This document shows, in pieces, positions 16,232 to 25,784 of a stretch of DNA of 42,121 nt. The stretch is from positions 1-42,121 of the forward strand of contig JAUNPJ010000027.1 of the NCBI GenBank assembly GCA_030536755.1, given 5' to 3'. This stretch comes from Eubacteriales bacterium (GTDB taxonomy: Bacteria; Bacillota; Clostridia; Lachnospirales; Lachnospiraceae). Within the stretch, counting starts at the first letter, position 1, and every line of letters starts with the position of its first letter. Below the pieces are notes generated by a model, which ran no database searches, was not told the origin of the DNA, and worked only from the letters and a program-made list of their open reading frames with translations. A program made the translations under genes and the position numbers.

Positions 16232-18562
16232 TTATAACACAAAATCATATGTGCCGCTTGTGAGGAACTGACTCTTCCCATCTGGCAAAGTCAGGCAGGC
16301 AACGGTATTTTCCGGAATCTCACAGCTGTAACTGACATTACTGCCTTTCTTCTCCCAACGCGAGCGGATAAGTCCATGCTTTGTCTTGTACGTTCCCTCC
16401 GCCCATGTCAGACTACCGCCGATCATGGGCTTTAGTTCAAATTCCTCGAAGCCCGGCGCATTGAAAGTAGGGCGGATGCCCGCCACATATTCAAACAAGA
16501 ACTGGCAGACTGCACCGAAAGAATAATGGTTAAAGCTATCCCGATAGGTGTCAAGCCCATCCCATCGTTCCAACATGGTCGTAGCTCCAATGGTAATAGG
16601 ATGCAGCCAACCTGGAGAAGTGGTTTGCTCCAAAACTTTGAATGCCTCATCAATCATGCCATAGTCACAGAGCGTGGGCAGCAAATAGACAGTGGACAGG
16701 AAACCAGTGTTCAGATGGTAGTCCGCATCCTTCAACTCGCATTTTAGCTGTTCGATTACCAGTGGCTTCTTTTCTTCGCTGACCATATTCAGCGCCAGAG
16801 CACGGATATATGCGGCCTGATGCCCTTTTTGAATTACCCCGTCGTCGCCTATGAGATATTTGTCATAGGCAGTTCTGATTTTTTTGGAGAGTGCAGCGTA
16901 GTGCTCCGCATCCTCGGACTTACCGAGGATATGGGCCATGTGCGCCAAATTGTCACAGCTCCGCTTGGTATAGGCCGTGGCCACCTCTGGTTTGCCATAC
17001 TTTGCCATGTGTGTGACAAAATCCGCCGACGTACCGCCATTCATAAACAGTTCGACGACCTCCGGTGCGGGAGGCAACGGCTCATTCCACTCACCGTAGT
17101 GGAAGCGGGTGTCGTAGATGTAGTCACCGTCACCGTTTACATACCACGGCTTTTTGGCATACATAGGGTTTTTCTCTTTCATGCAGCGAAGAGAAAACTC
17201 GACCCATTTTTTCGCAGTTTCGTATTGGCTCTCTAAAAACTCCCTGTCTCCGTACATCAGGTACATCTGATACGGAATCCACACGGCAGAATCGCCCCAG
17301 CCAACGCTGTCCTCACCAATGTTGCCATCGCCAGAGGGACCCGCCAGTGCCATAGCAGGATTGACCGTCTGTACTTCTTTAAGTTCCTCCGGATTATGGA
17401 CACTGGAAGTAGATGGGAAGGTAATCCCAACCTTACCGCTGGCGTATTGCTCAATGGTCTGATCTTTGAGCCACTTTTTGAAAAACTGCTTCACATCCAT
17501 AAAATACGCCGCCGTGCGGCAATAGATCATGGCATCCCCTGTCCAGGCATTACGCTCACGTGTCGGGCAATCCACCGGTACATCAAGAAAATTTCCCTTC
17601 TGACTCCAGCGCGCATTTTCAACCAGTTTGTTGATGAGCTCATTGGAGCATCGGAAGTCGCCCACTTCCTCCATATCGGAGTAAACAGCTATTGCTTCAA
17701 AATCCGCATCCTCGATGCCTTCCACAAGAACATAGCGAAAGCCAAACACGGCAAAGTGTGGAGCGTATTCCTCGACCTCGCCTCCTTGACAGATATAAGT
17801 AATCTCCTGAAACCTGGTCTTGCCGCCGTCACAGTTAGCGGTGGAGAAATTGCCCTCTTTATCCAAGCCCTCGCCGTGCTTGAGATGCACAACCTGCCCA
17901 GATGTAGTGTTTCGGAGTGTCATGCGTATATAGCCTGCGATATTTTGCCCGAAGTCAATCACGAGGCTTCCTGAGTTGTCCCTCATGGGTTTTCCGGAAA
18001 AACGCTCCTTCTCCCGTATAGGGACACTCTGATTGTCAATCAGTTCGCCCTCCGTATGTTCAACGCAAACAACAGCCTGCTGCCAGCCCTGTGGCTCAAT
18101 CCGCGCGTCATAAGTTTCTCCCATTTGAAGATCCGTTTTCACAATCGGACCAATACCAACCTCGAAGTTCTCATCAGTTGCAATCACCTCAGTACTTCCG
18201 TCTGCAAAGGTCAACGTCAACTCTCCCCAAAGTGCCAACGTATAGCCAAAGTTATTGTTCCAGCGCCACCAGCCATCGCCCACATTCACGGATAGCAGGT
18301 TCCTTCCCTCCGTCAAGAATTCGGTTACATCATATTCCTGCACTTGAATGCGGTAATAATAACTGGTCAATCCCGGCATAAATTTATGATCCGTCACGCT
18401 CTTGCCGTTTAATTCCGCTTCGTAAATGCCATGGGCGGTCAGCCGTAAAGTGGCACTTTTCAGTCCGTTCTTGACGGTAAACTTGCGCCTAAATACCGGC
18501 GCAAGTCTTGTTTCCCGATTATCTTCAGGATGACAAATCCATTTTCCTATGATCCTTTTCAT
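16232..18562 (-). CDS. Alpha-L-rhamnosidase, GH78
   Basis: This 776-residue GH78-type enzyme releases L-rhamnose from rhamnosides. N-terminal beta domains (about 1-310) include FRRKFTVKNGLKSATLRLTA, ELNGKSVTDHKFMPGLTSY and VNVGDGWWRWN. The (alpha/alpha)6 barrel carries DVPVDCPTRERNAWTGDAM near residue 330 with the family's acidic active-site residues, GWGDSAVWIPYQMYL near 425 and TTMLERWDGL near 660, where the Glu is the expected second catalytic acid. The C-terminal beta domain has YKTKHGLIRSRWEKKGSNVS. There is no signal peptide. GGAGGG lies 6 bases before the ATG, 34 bases after the symporter gene. The rhaBAD genes in the same window could use the product. Confidence 0.93.
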   Translation of the reverse strand: MKRIIGKWICHPEDNRETRLAPVFRRKFTVKNGLKSATLRLTAHGIYEAELNGKSVTDHKFMPGLTSYYYRIQVQEYDVTEFLTEGRNLLSVNVGDGWWRWNNNFGYTLALWGELTLTFADGSTEVIATDENFEVGIGPIVKTDLQMGETYDARIEPQGWQQAVVCVEHTEGELIDNQSVPIREKERFSGKPMRDNSGSLVIDFGQNIAGYIRMTLRNTTSGQVVHLKHGEGLDKEGNFSTANCDGGKTRFQEITYICQGGEVEEYAPHFAVFGFRYVLVEGIEDADFEAIAVYSDMEEVGDFRCSNELINKLVENARWSQKGNFLDVPVDCPTRERNAWTGDAMIYCRTAAYFMDVKQFFKKWLKDQTIEQYASGKVGITFPSTSSVHNPEELKEVQTVNPAMALAGPSGDGNIGEDSVGWGDSAVWIPYQMYLMYGDREFLESQYETAKKWVEFSLRCMKEKNPMYAKKPWYVNGDGDYIYDTRFHYGEWNEPLPPAPEVVELFMNGGTSADFVTHMAKYGKPEVATAYTKRSCDNLAHMAHILGKSEDAEHYAALSKKIRTAYDKYLIGDDGVIQKGHQAAYIRALALNMVSEEKKPLVIEQLKCELKDADYHLNTGFLSTVYLLPTLCDYGMIDEAFKVLEQTTSPGWLHPITIGATTMLERWDGLDTYRDSFNHYSFGAVCQFLFEYVAGIRPTFNAPGFEEFELKPMIGGSLTWAEGTYKTKHGLIRSRWEKKGSNVSYSCEIPENTVACLTLPDGKSQFLTSGTYDFVL

Positions 18563-18596
18563 CTTTAGCCCTCCAATTCAGAGTTTAGCGCTTTTA

Positions 18597-20000
18597 TCAA
18601 GTCATCTGCTGTGCTTTCTTACGCGCGTCCAATTCCTCTTTCACTTTTGGCATTTGCTTATCCAGATTATAAAAAACGAAAATAATCACCGTCATGATGC
18701 CAAGCAAAATCGTTGGAATAGCGTTGAAACTCATGTTGATGGCTCGCATAGCACTCTCGGACTGCGTTTCCAGTCCGCCCACATAACCGGAAACCCCCAT
18801 CACAAAGCCGCCAAGAGACACAGACAAGCCGGCTGCGACTTTGTTTGCAAAATTGGGGAACACAGCAAGGACGCCCTCCACGCGCTTTCCGGTTTTCCAC
18901 TCACTATAGTCAATAATATCGAACAGGAAAAGAGGAAAATACACGCTGATGGGCATGATGCCAAACATCATCAAACCGAGTCCGACGCCCATGGTGATCA
19001 TATTGGTTCCACCGATCCAACGAAGGATGCAGCCTCCCAGCGCAATCAGAAGGCTTACCTTCATTACATTACCTTTGCCAAAGCGATTAGCCAGTGGGAC
19101 AAAGATCACCAGCATGAGGAGTGAGGCAAAGGATGCGACAGCGATGACAGACATCTGACTGATATCGCCCACATAGTAAGTAAAGTAATACGCTGCGGAA
19201 GTGTTTAGAAAACCGGAGGCAACTACGATTGTGAAAATCGCCAGCGTAAGGATAAGGATGTACTTGTTTTGTACAATGGCCTTGATACCGTCCATAAAGC
19301 TTACACCCTGCTTCTTCTCTTTCTTTCCGTCGGTATTAATCACCGTTTCGTCTACCGTCACTTCCTTGATTGCGAAAAATCGAATCATACCGAAAATGGC
19401 TATAGGAACGGTAGCAAAGATGACCATTTTTGTCCACTCGCTCTGAATCACACCAGCCGCGCTGATCCACTTTGGAATCATTACGCCCAGAATCAGACTT
19501 ACAAACTGACCAAAAACGGTGCTGACGCCGAATACATTGTTGCGTTCCTTATCATTAGGAAATGCACGTAGCAGATATACGTTGTCGCTGGCACCGAGAA
19601 GCGTTCCAAATACAGCCTGCGTCAGAATATACATTACGCCTATATAAACAGCCTGTACCATTGGAGCCGCATTGGGCGCAGAAAAAGTCAAAATCGTGAA
19701 TAATGCAATAAATGGGATGCACCAGTCGTAGGGACGAGCCTTGCCGAAACGAGTGTGGGTGTTATCTACGATGAAGCCCGCAATCAGATCGGTCACACCG
19801 TCAAAGAGCTTAGTAACCAGAAGAACTGTTGCGATCATCGTCAGTGACAGCCCCAACACGTCCGTTGCGTAAAAGGATATATACGAAGTGAACAGTGTAT
19901 TGGTTACTGCAGTGCTAATGTACCTGGATGACCAGAAAACACCATTTTTCAAGTTTCTGAGTCCCCCATGTCTTTGTGAGTTTGCTGTTTTTTCTCTCAT
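18597..20000 (-). CDS. GPH-family glycoside:cation symporter (MelB-like MFS)
   Basis: This 467-residue protein with about 12 hydrophobic segments has the GPH signature in the first cytoplasmic loop region (KLFDGVTDLIAGFIVDNTH, then TRFGKARPY), including the paired Asp residues used for cation coupling in MelB. A second motif (DIIDYSEWKTGKRVEGVLAV) is the family's loop 10-11 signature. It imports glycosides with Na+ or H+. The ATG at 20000 has AAAGGA 9 bases upstream; ATGs at 20009 and 20018 sit on or before that site. It is transcribed between an esterase gene and the rhamnosidase gene, which points to a rhamnose-containing oligoside as cargo. Confidence 0.93.
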   Translation of the reverse strand: MREKTANSQRHGGLRNLKNGVFWSSRYISTAVTNTLFTSYISFYATDVLGLSLTMIATVLLVTKLFDGVTDLIAGFIVDNTHTRFGKARPYDWCIPFIALFTILTFSAPNAAPMVQAVYIGVMYILTQAVFGTLLGASDNVYLLRAFPNDKERNNVFGVSTVFGQFVSLILGVMIPKWISAAGVIQSEWTKMVIFATVPIAIFGMIRFFAIKEVTVDETVINTDGKKEKKQGVSFMDGIKAIVQNKYILILTLAIFTIVVASGFLNTSAAYYFTYYVGDISQMSVIAVASFASLLMLVIFVPLANRFGKGNVMKVSLLIALGGCILRWIGGTNMITMGVGLGLMMFGIMPISVYFPLFLFDIIDYSEWKTGKRVEGVLAVFPNFANKVAAGLSVSLGGFVMGVSGYVGGLETQSESAMRAINMSFNAIPTILLGIMTVIIFVFYNLDKQMPKVKEELDARKKAQQMT

Positions 20001-20039
20001 GTTTAACATTCCTTTCATCTTTGTTTACTAGAATCTGTT

Positions 20040-21074
20040 TTAAGATATCGCAATGTTATTTACCATACCATGCAGTGTTCTGTCGATCTCATAAATTGTG
20101 TCCGCATCCAACTGCACCATTTCCATTAATTCCCGTATTGTATTATTCCCCACAGCCTCCATCAGTTTTTCCACGGAGAATCCTCTGGCATCCGCCACTG
20201 CCTGTATGCCGTCGTACATTGGCTTTAAAAGTACCTGTACTTCCTCTGATTGTCTGCGGATATGCCGCAGCGAACAAGCTACCGAGAGCACCGGCGCATT
20301 GTCACCGTTTGGACTGACAGCAATATTAGGTTCCGTAAAACCTTTTGCTGTCAGCGTCCCCAATGTTTCCTTCAGCCACCCAATACTGTCATCCACCCAG
20401 TTTGGCACACGCTCCGATGTGCCGTTCTGCTTAATCCAATCCTCTGCAGTCGAAAAACCATGACCACCATAAGAATAAATATGGCTTTCAAACGGTATCC
20501 CATTTTCTGCTAACGCAAGGCCCATCATGAGACTGTTTTTGATATCCACTGTCCGGTCATCACGGGCAGCCACCAAAAAACAAGGGCAGGTATCTGACGT
20601 CACATGCTCATTGGGATATGGCATCCCTGGCTGGCAAAGATCACAGATCTCTTTTAAGATGGCAGGATACACCAGAATTGCGGCGGCCGGTCTGTGTTTT
20701 GCCACGGTTGCTGCACAGGCACAGAGATGTCCGCCTGCTGAAAATCCAACCGCTGCAATTTTTGAGATGTCAATATTCCATTTATCAGCATTGCTTTCAA
20801 TCACCGTCATTGCTTCCTCATAATCCTCCAATGGCAGCGGCCATTTCCCTTTTGAGGTAACTGTATATCTGAGAATCATTGTCTGATATCCAGCCCTCAG
20901 ATATGCCATTGCCACAGGGTCGGCTTCTCTGTCAGAACACATGGCATAACCGCCACCCGGAAGTATCAGCATCGCCGGGCGCCTGCCAAAGCCGAACTCC
21001 CCATCAACTTCTTGCGTATAAACAGTCAAAGTAACATTTCTTTCTTCATTCAGTACGATTGTTTCTGATTTCAT
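20040..21074 (-). CDS. Alpha/beta hydrolase esterase with C-terminal helical domain
   Basis: This 344-residue protein has an acetyl-esterase/BD-FAE-type alpha/beta hydrolase core (residues 1-245) with oxyanion motif LPGGGYAMCSDRE, nucleophile Ser in VGFSAGGHLCA, Asp in AARDDRTVD and His in YGGHGFS. A helical tail of about 90 residues (KPMYDGIQAVADARGFSVEK, then NNTIRELMEMVQLD) has no family I recognise. The core probably removes acetyl or other acyl groups from sugars in the cytoplasm, as no signal peptide is present. GGGAG precedes the ATG. It follows GH3a by 6 bases, so it is in the same operon. Confidence 0.88.
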   Translation of the reverse strand: MKSETIVLNEERNVTLTVYTQEVDGEFGFGRRPAMLILPGGGYAMCSDREADPVAMAYLRAGYQTMILRYTVTSKGKWPLPLEDYEEAMTVIESNADKWNIDISKIAAVGFSAGGHLCACAATVAKHRPAAAILVYPAILKEICDLCQPGMPYPNEHVTSDTCPCFLVAARDDRTVDIKNSLMMGLALAENGIPFESHIYSYGGHGFSTAEDWIKQNGTSERVPNWVDDSIGWLKETLGTLTAKGFTEPNIAVSPNGDNAPVLSVACSLRHIRRQSEEVQVLLKPMYDGIQAVADARGFSVEKLMEAVGNNTIRELMEMVQLDADTIYEIDRTLHGMVNNIAIS

Positions 21075-21080
21075 ATGCCT

Positions 21081-23558
21081 TTATCTCCCTTTCTCTATAT
21101 AACGTACCAATCTGATTACATGGGCTGCGCAGAATTCCAAATCTTCCCTGCTCACACGGTAACCCTTTACTTCCTCCTTCATAGCCTTCAACAGATCATC
21201 CATATCCATCCTGCCGCCTGGCATCATCAGGTCATTTCCTGCGGCTATGGCACCCGGTGCATTTGCCATGGGATATTTGTGTCCTTCTACAGCCGAAAAC
21301 CCCTGCGTTACCCAGTCTGTCATCACACATCCCTCAAATCCCCATTCTCCACGCAGTACATCCTTCATAAGATCCCTTCTTGATGAGGTATGTTCTCCGT
21401 TCAGGAGATTATAAGATGTCATAACAGTCAGAGGATGACTCTCTTTTACCGCGATTTCAAAACCTTTCAGGTATATATCTCTGAGCGTACGCTCACTCAT
21501 GATACTGTTGGACCGCATACGGTTCGTCTCTTGATTATTTCCCACAAAATGCTTAACCGTCACTCCTTTTCCGGAATGCTTCTGTACTCCCTTTGTAATG
21601 GCAGATGCCATCTTTCCGCTGATCAGTGGATCCTCCGAAAAATATTCAAAGTTCCTTCCGCATAGCGGATTTCTGTGGATATTCAACGCCGGAGCAAGCC
21701 ACAAGTCTACATGGAACCTCTCCATTTCTTCCCCCACCAGGCTGCCGCAGGCCTGTGCCACTTCATCACTGAAGCTTTGGGCAATTGCAGTTCCAATGGG
21801 TATGGCGGAGCAATACTGATCAAACACCTCACCATGCCGTTCCACTTTCTTATCTTTTAAATGGAGCATTTCTATCATCTCTTCCGGCAGCAGTTCATAT
21901 ACACTCTCCAGATTACCATCATCTAAGCCGTAAACGCCTTTTTCATCTACGCCATATTGCCTGTTCAGACGCAGCCCTGCAGGTCCGTCCGCCATAATGA
22001 CACTGCCAATACCTTTATCTTGTAACCTGTCTGTTGTCTCGCCCGCAGCCCCGGCAACTTTCCGTCCGGCATTTCCGATAAAGCTGTTACTTCCATCTTC
22101 TGAAAAGCCACCGACACACAGATATGCCAATTCCTCATCCGATAATTTTGCTACCAAATCCCCAATCTCTGGTTCTTTCACTGATATATCCGCATTTTCT
22201 TCCTGATATGATTTATGGAAAGCATCCACTGAAATCTGATAAATTCTATCTTTTTCTATTCCTGCCATGGAGAATGATTCCTCCGTTCTCTGAAGAACCA
22301 TATCTGTAAAATCAGCCTTTCCGCCAACATGACCTGCCTCTTTCACTATAACTGTCTCGGAAAGCTGTATTGCCGCTACCCCTGCAGTACTCCTGCTGCT
22401 GGTTCCTGCCCTCAAAATATAGTTTCCCTTCTCCAGTATGTATGCACCCATTTCCTCGTCATAAGAGGCAAGCTGTTCCAGCGTAAAGCAAAGTTCAAGT
22501 CTTGTCTGCTCCCCTGGTTTCAGTTCCTTTGTCTTGGCATAAGCTGCAAGTACCTGATATGGCTGGTTCAGCTTTCCCTCCGGAACAGATACATATGCCT
22601 GTACGACCTCCTTTCCACAATATGCTCCTGTATTTTCTACCAATACCGGAAGTGTTATCCGGGTTTCCTCTATCACCGGTGATTCATCCTTTATGGAAAA
22701 TGTCGTATAAGAAATCCCAAAGCCAAATGGAAAAATCGGTTTTTTCCCTATGGTATCAAAATACCGGTAGCCCACATAAACCCCTTCCCTGTAACGGGTA
22801 TCGTCCTTTTCCGCAAAATCCCCTTCATGGCAGTAATCCTCATACTTTGCCCATGTAGATGACAGCCTTCCGGATGGATAACTCTTTCCAAGAAGTACAT
22901 CTGCAAAGGAATCTCCGACAGTCATTCCGGTCTGGGATAAAAGTAAAACATTGTTTACCTCATCAAGCACCGGTGATATATCAATAACACCTCCGGCATT
23001 GATCACCAACATAAATTTTTCATATTTTTTACTAAGTGCAAGAATATCCCTTGTTTCTGTATCAGACAGCATGAAATCACCTTTCACAGCCTGCCGGTCA
23101 GAACCTTCCCCGCTAATACGGGACAATACATAAACTGCCTTATTTCCTTCACCATCCAGTGGAAAATCATACTCCGGCTCCGGCATTACCGCACCGATTC
23201 CGAGCATGATTGCGGAAATTCCTTCTGCTGCGATCCTAGCCTTAATTTCTGCTGCGAATTTCTTATGCGCCTGCTCATAGCAATCATCATAGGAATCCAA
23301 CCATTCCTTTGTTGTAATGGTAAACCCTGCATTTTCCAGTCCTTCCTCTATAGTTACATAATGACGTACATTTACGTCACCCGAACCAGTACCACCCTTG
23401 ACCGTATGTCTTACACCGTTGCCGTATGCTGCAATTTTACCTGCTGATGAAAGCGGAAAACTGCCATCGCTTTTGAGCAATACCATACATTCCGGTGCCA
23501 GCTTACGCAAAGCCTGGATATGCTCCATTTCATAATCATACAGATTTCTTTGTTCCAT
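21081..23558 (-). CDS. GH3 beta-glycosidase with permuted domain order (GH3a)
   Basis: This 825-residue GH3 enzyme has swapped domains: the C-terminal-type alpha/beta domain comes first (about 1-250, ECMVLLKSDGSFPL, with YGNGVRHTVKGGTGSGDVN), then the fibronectin-III-like domain (about 270-400), then the TIM barrel (about 480-825) with VIMADGPAGLRLNRQYG, ALNIHRNPLCGRNFEYFSED, KHFVGNNQETNR and nucleophile Asp about 745 in CVMTDW. This order is known from Ruminococcus albus and Butyrivibrio beta-glucosidases. It hydrolyses terminal beta-glucosides or similar in the cytoplasm. The start at 23558 has AGGAGG 7 bases upstream; the open frame extends to 23591 without a site. It is co-transcribed with the flanking esterases. 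Confidence 0.93.
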   Translation of the reverse strand: MEQRNLYDYEMEHIQALRKLAPECMVLLKSDGSFPLSSAGKIAAYGNGVRHTVKGGTGSGDVNVRHYVTIEEGLENAGFTITTKEWLDSYDDCYEQAHKKFAAEIKARIAAEGISAIMLGIGAVMPEPEYDFPLDGEGNKAVYVLSRISGEGSDRQAVKGDFMLSDTETRDILALSKKYEKFMLVINAGGVIDISPVLDEVNNVLLLSQTGMTVGDSFADVLLGKSYPSGRLSSTWAKYEDYCHEGDFAEKDDTRYREGVYVGYRYFDTIGKKPIFPFGFGISYTTFSIKDESPVIEETRITLPVLVENTGAYCGKEVVQAYVSVPEGKLNQPYQVLAAYAKTKELKPGEQTRLELCFTLEQLASYDEEMGAYILEKGNYILRAGTSSRSTAGVAAIQLSETVIVKEAGHVGGKADFTDMVLQRTEESFSMAGIEKDRIYQISVDAFHKSYQEENADISVKEPEIGDLVAKLSDEELAYLCVGGFSEDGSNSFIGNAGRKVAGAAGETTDRLQDKGIGSVIMADGPAGLRLNRQYGVDEKGVYGLDDGNLESVYELLPEEMIEMLHLKDKKVERHGEVFDQYCSAIPIGTAIAQSFSDEVAQACGSLVGEEMERFHVDLWLAPALNIHRNPLCGRNFEYFSEDPLISGKMASAITKGVQKHSGKGVTVKHFVGNNQETNRMRSNSIMSERTLRDIYLKGFEIAVKESHPLTVMTSYNLLNGEHTSSRRDLMKDVLRGEWGFEGCVMTDWVTQGFSAVEGHKYPMANAPGAIAAGNDLMMPGGRMDMDDLLKAMKEEVKGYRVSREDLEFCAAHVIRLVRYIEKGR

Positions 23559-23593
23559 GCCTGTTCCTCCTGTTTTATCCCATTCTTTCATTC

Positions 23594-24580
23594 TTATTGA
23601 ATAACTTTCCTCTGTTCCATAAACTGTAACATATGGTCAAAACACTCTTTTGCATATCTATTGCTTGCAAATCTTTTCATATATCCGTGTTCGAGTCTGT
23701 CACACTCCTGCCCACGGATAAAGAACACATACTCTGTCCCATTCTTTTCCAGAACTGCGGCCAGATCCTCTGCAGAGTCTCTGAACCAGATTTCCATGTT
23801 GCTGCTATTGATAAAAGATGGGATATACGTATCACCAATCCACTTTGTGGCGTCAAGAAGCTTTACAATATCGTCTCTTTTTGATGGGTGGTCCACCCCC
23901 ATCCAACATCCGAACATCGCATCCATATTCTCCTCGTAGTGTCTGACGGACAATGCCGCCTCATCGATCAGCAGCCCTGCAATCTGTTCCTTTCGTATAG
24001 AAACAGGTACCCCGATTTTTTCGGCATACTCTGGATTGACAAGCATAGCTCCATATATTTCTGACAGACAGGCACCTGCACTGCCGCCGCCCAGAAACAC
24101 ACATTCCATGTCCAGCCCATACAGTTCCTGATTTTCCGTCAGGTACTGCAGCATCTTATCTACCTGCTCCAACTGCACTGGGAAACGATACTCCGGAGCC
24201 AGCGCGTAATTTGCCGAAACTACATTGTACCCTTTTTTTGCAACTTCCGCATAGAACGCAATATCACTTCCCTTTTCTTCTGCCAGCGGGTCACCTGATA
24301 TTTTATCCCCGAAAATCATACCTCCACCATGAAGATAGATCATTGTCGGGCGCTTTTTGGTCTTGTCTCCGTCCGGATAATAAATATCCAAATGACTGTT
24401 TGGATATTTTTCACCATAACATATATCGTTCACATACAGAACTCCGTCTTCCCGTAAATGCTCTCCCGGTACATTTCTCGGCTCAAATGAATTTACCGGT
24501 GCACCGCTGCAGGTTTTTGCAAACACTATTTTTTGAAGCGGGATGCACCTTAAATCCGACTCTAATGCTTTTTCTGACAT
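23594..24580 (-). CDS. Alpha/beta hydrolase, HSL/Aes-type acyl esterase
   Basis: This 328-residue hydrolase has the HSL-type oxyanion motif YLHGGGMIFGD, nucleophile Ser in FLGGGSAGACLSE and a C-terminal His in ECDRLEHGYMKRF. VSANYALAPEYRFPVQLEQV is the usual conserved loop of the family. It is a cytoplasmic esterase of acyl groups on small molecules or sugars; the chain length is unknown. GGAGG lies 9 bases before the ATG. It sits between the pectin-acetylesterase-like gene and GH3a with gaps of about 35-45 bases, so it belongs to the same operon. Confidence 0.9.
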   Translation of the reverse strand: MSEKALESDLRCIPLQKIVFAKTCSGAPVNSFEPRNVPGEHLREDGVLYVNDICYGEKYPNSHLDIYYPDGDKTKKRPTMIYLHGGGMIFGDKISGDPLAEEKGSDIAFYAEVAKKGYNVVSANYALAPEYRFPVQLEQVDKMLQYLTENQELYGLDMECVFLGGGSAGACLSEIYGAMLVNPEYAEKIGVPVSIRKEQIAGLLIDEAALSVRHYEENMDAMFGCWMGVDHPSKRDDIVKLLDATKWIGDTYIPSFINSSNMEIWFRDSAEDLAAVLEKNGTEYVFFIRGQECDRLEHGYMKRFASNRYAKECFDHMLQFMEQRKVIQ

Positions 24581-24625
24581 TCTTACTTTCCTCCATTCTC
24601 TTTTTTCTTTTTATTACCAAATTTT

Positions 24626-25768
24626 CTAATTACCATTCAACAGTCCAATTCCGTAACTTTTCACCTGACCTTTCAGGGCATCTCCTATCCACTGCATCAC
24701 CGTTTTTTCTTCTGTGACATATTCATATACATCTTTCTCGCCTATGATACAATGGACCGTCAGCCTCTTGTCTTTCTGCCGTTTATCAACTTTATCAAAA
24801 AAGAACATCCCTATACCAGGAACCTTTTCCTGCAGTTCTCTGCAAAGCTCCGACAACTCCTTCTGAAATTTATGACCCGATTCTTCTGAAAAAGCAAATT
24901 CATTGTTTTCCAAATAGTTTTCCATGCGTGCCAAAAATCCATCACGGACTGAACAGCAGAATAAATACTTTATTTTACTGCCGTGCGTTTTATACAGAGC
25001 TTCCAGACCGTCCAGCATGATATTATCACTGTGTATACAATCCACAATCTCCTTTGGCGCATGCCAGACATCCCTTGCTGCTGAATGCCAATCCTCCATG
25101 CGGAAATATCCGCTGTCCACCAGACAGGTCACATCTCTGCATTCCGGGAATTGGTGAATCAGATCATTGGATACCAAAGACACCCCGAAAGCCCCACCGC
25201 TACATCCACAGATAAAAAGCTGTTCCGGTGCCGATATCCATTTCTTTACTGACTGGAGAATCGCCCTATAGTTACGGAATCCGTGATGGTGGAGCACCCT
25301 TCTGCTCCCATCCAGCGCCGTATATGGAAAATCTCCATCCCCCACATGAAAATCCCCTGTATTATAATTCAGGACAAGTTTTGACCAGTTACAGAAAGGA
25401 TTGCGGTCGCTGTCCTCAAAAATCCCCTTATTCAAGTTTAGATCTGTAAATAGGTCTACATGTACCATATAAAATCCCTCTGCCAGGTTTTTGCTGTAAA
25501 GAGAAGACTGTCTGGCTGCAGTATATTCATTCCATGACACTCCTCCCCCGGCAAAATACACCAGAAGTTTATTCTCCGTGCCTATCTGAAAACTACCGTA
25601 AGTTGATTCGCCGTTAGCATCCACGACTCCTTCCGGATAGACACGGTACCATTTACCCTTCTGAGGATCTTCGGGTATTCCTGGAAACCGTTTCTTTTTT
25701 AAAAATGGTGTCAGTAATTTCAACCATAACGGCTCTCTTTCCCATTCTTCCAATTTGAAATCTGCCAT
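24626..25768 (-). CDS. Pectin acetylesterase / Notum-like esterase (CE13-type), cytoplasmic
   Basis: This 380-residue protein carries the pectinacetylesterase family landmarks: LLVYFAGGGVSWNEYTA (oxyanion loop), NWSKLVLNYNTGDFHVGD, nucleophile Ser in FICGCSGGAFGVSLV and VDSGYFRMEDW. The family removes acetyl groups from polysaccharides and is normally secreted, but here the N-terminus (MADFKLEEWEREPLWLKLL) has no signal peptide, so it should act on imported oligosides. AAGGGGG precedes the ATG. It is the first intact gene after the duplicated, broken MBL block, which carries a copied promoter region that may drive this operon. About 130 bases at its 5' end are repeated at 28542-28674. Confidence 0.85.
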   Translation of the reverse strand: MADFKLEEWEREPLWLKLLTPFLKKKRFPGIPEDPQKGKWYRVYPEGVVDANGESTYGSFQIGTENKLLVYFAGGGVSWNEYTAARQSSLYSKNLAEGFYMVHVDLFTDLNLNKGIFEDSDRNPFCNWSKLVLNYNTGDFHVGDGDFPYTALDGSRRVLHHHGFRNYRAILQSVKKWISAPEQLFICGCSGGAFGVSLVSNDLIHQFPECRDVTCLVDSGYFRMEDWHSAARDVWHAPKEIVDCIHSDNIMLDGLEALYKTHGSKIKYLFCCSVRDGFLARMENYLENNEFAFSEESGHKFQKELSELCRELQEKVPGIGMFFFDKVDKRQKDKRLTVHCIIGEKDVYEYVTEEKTVMQWIGDALKGQVKSYGIGLLNGN

Positions 25769-25784
25769 CTTCTGCCCCCTTCTC

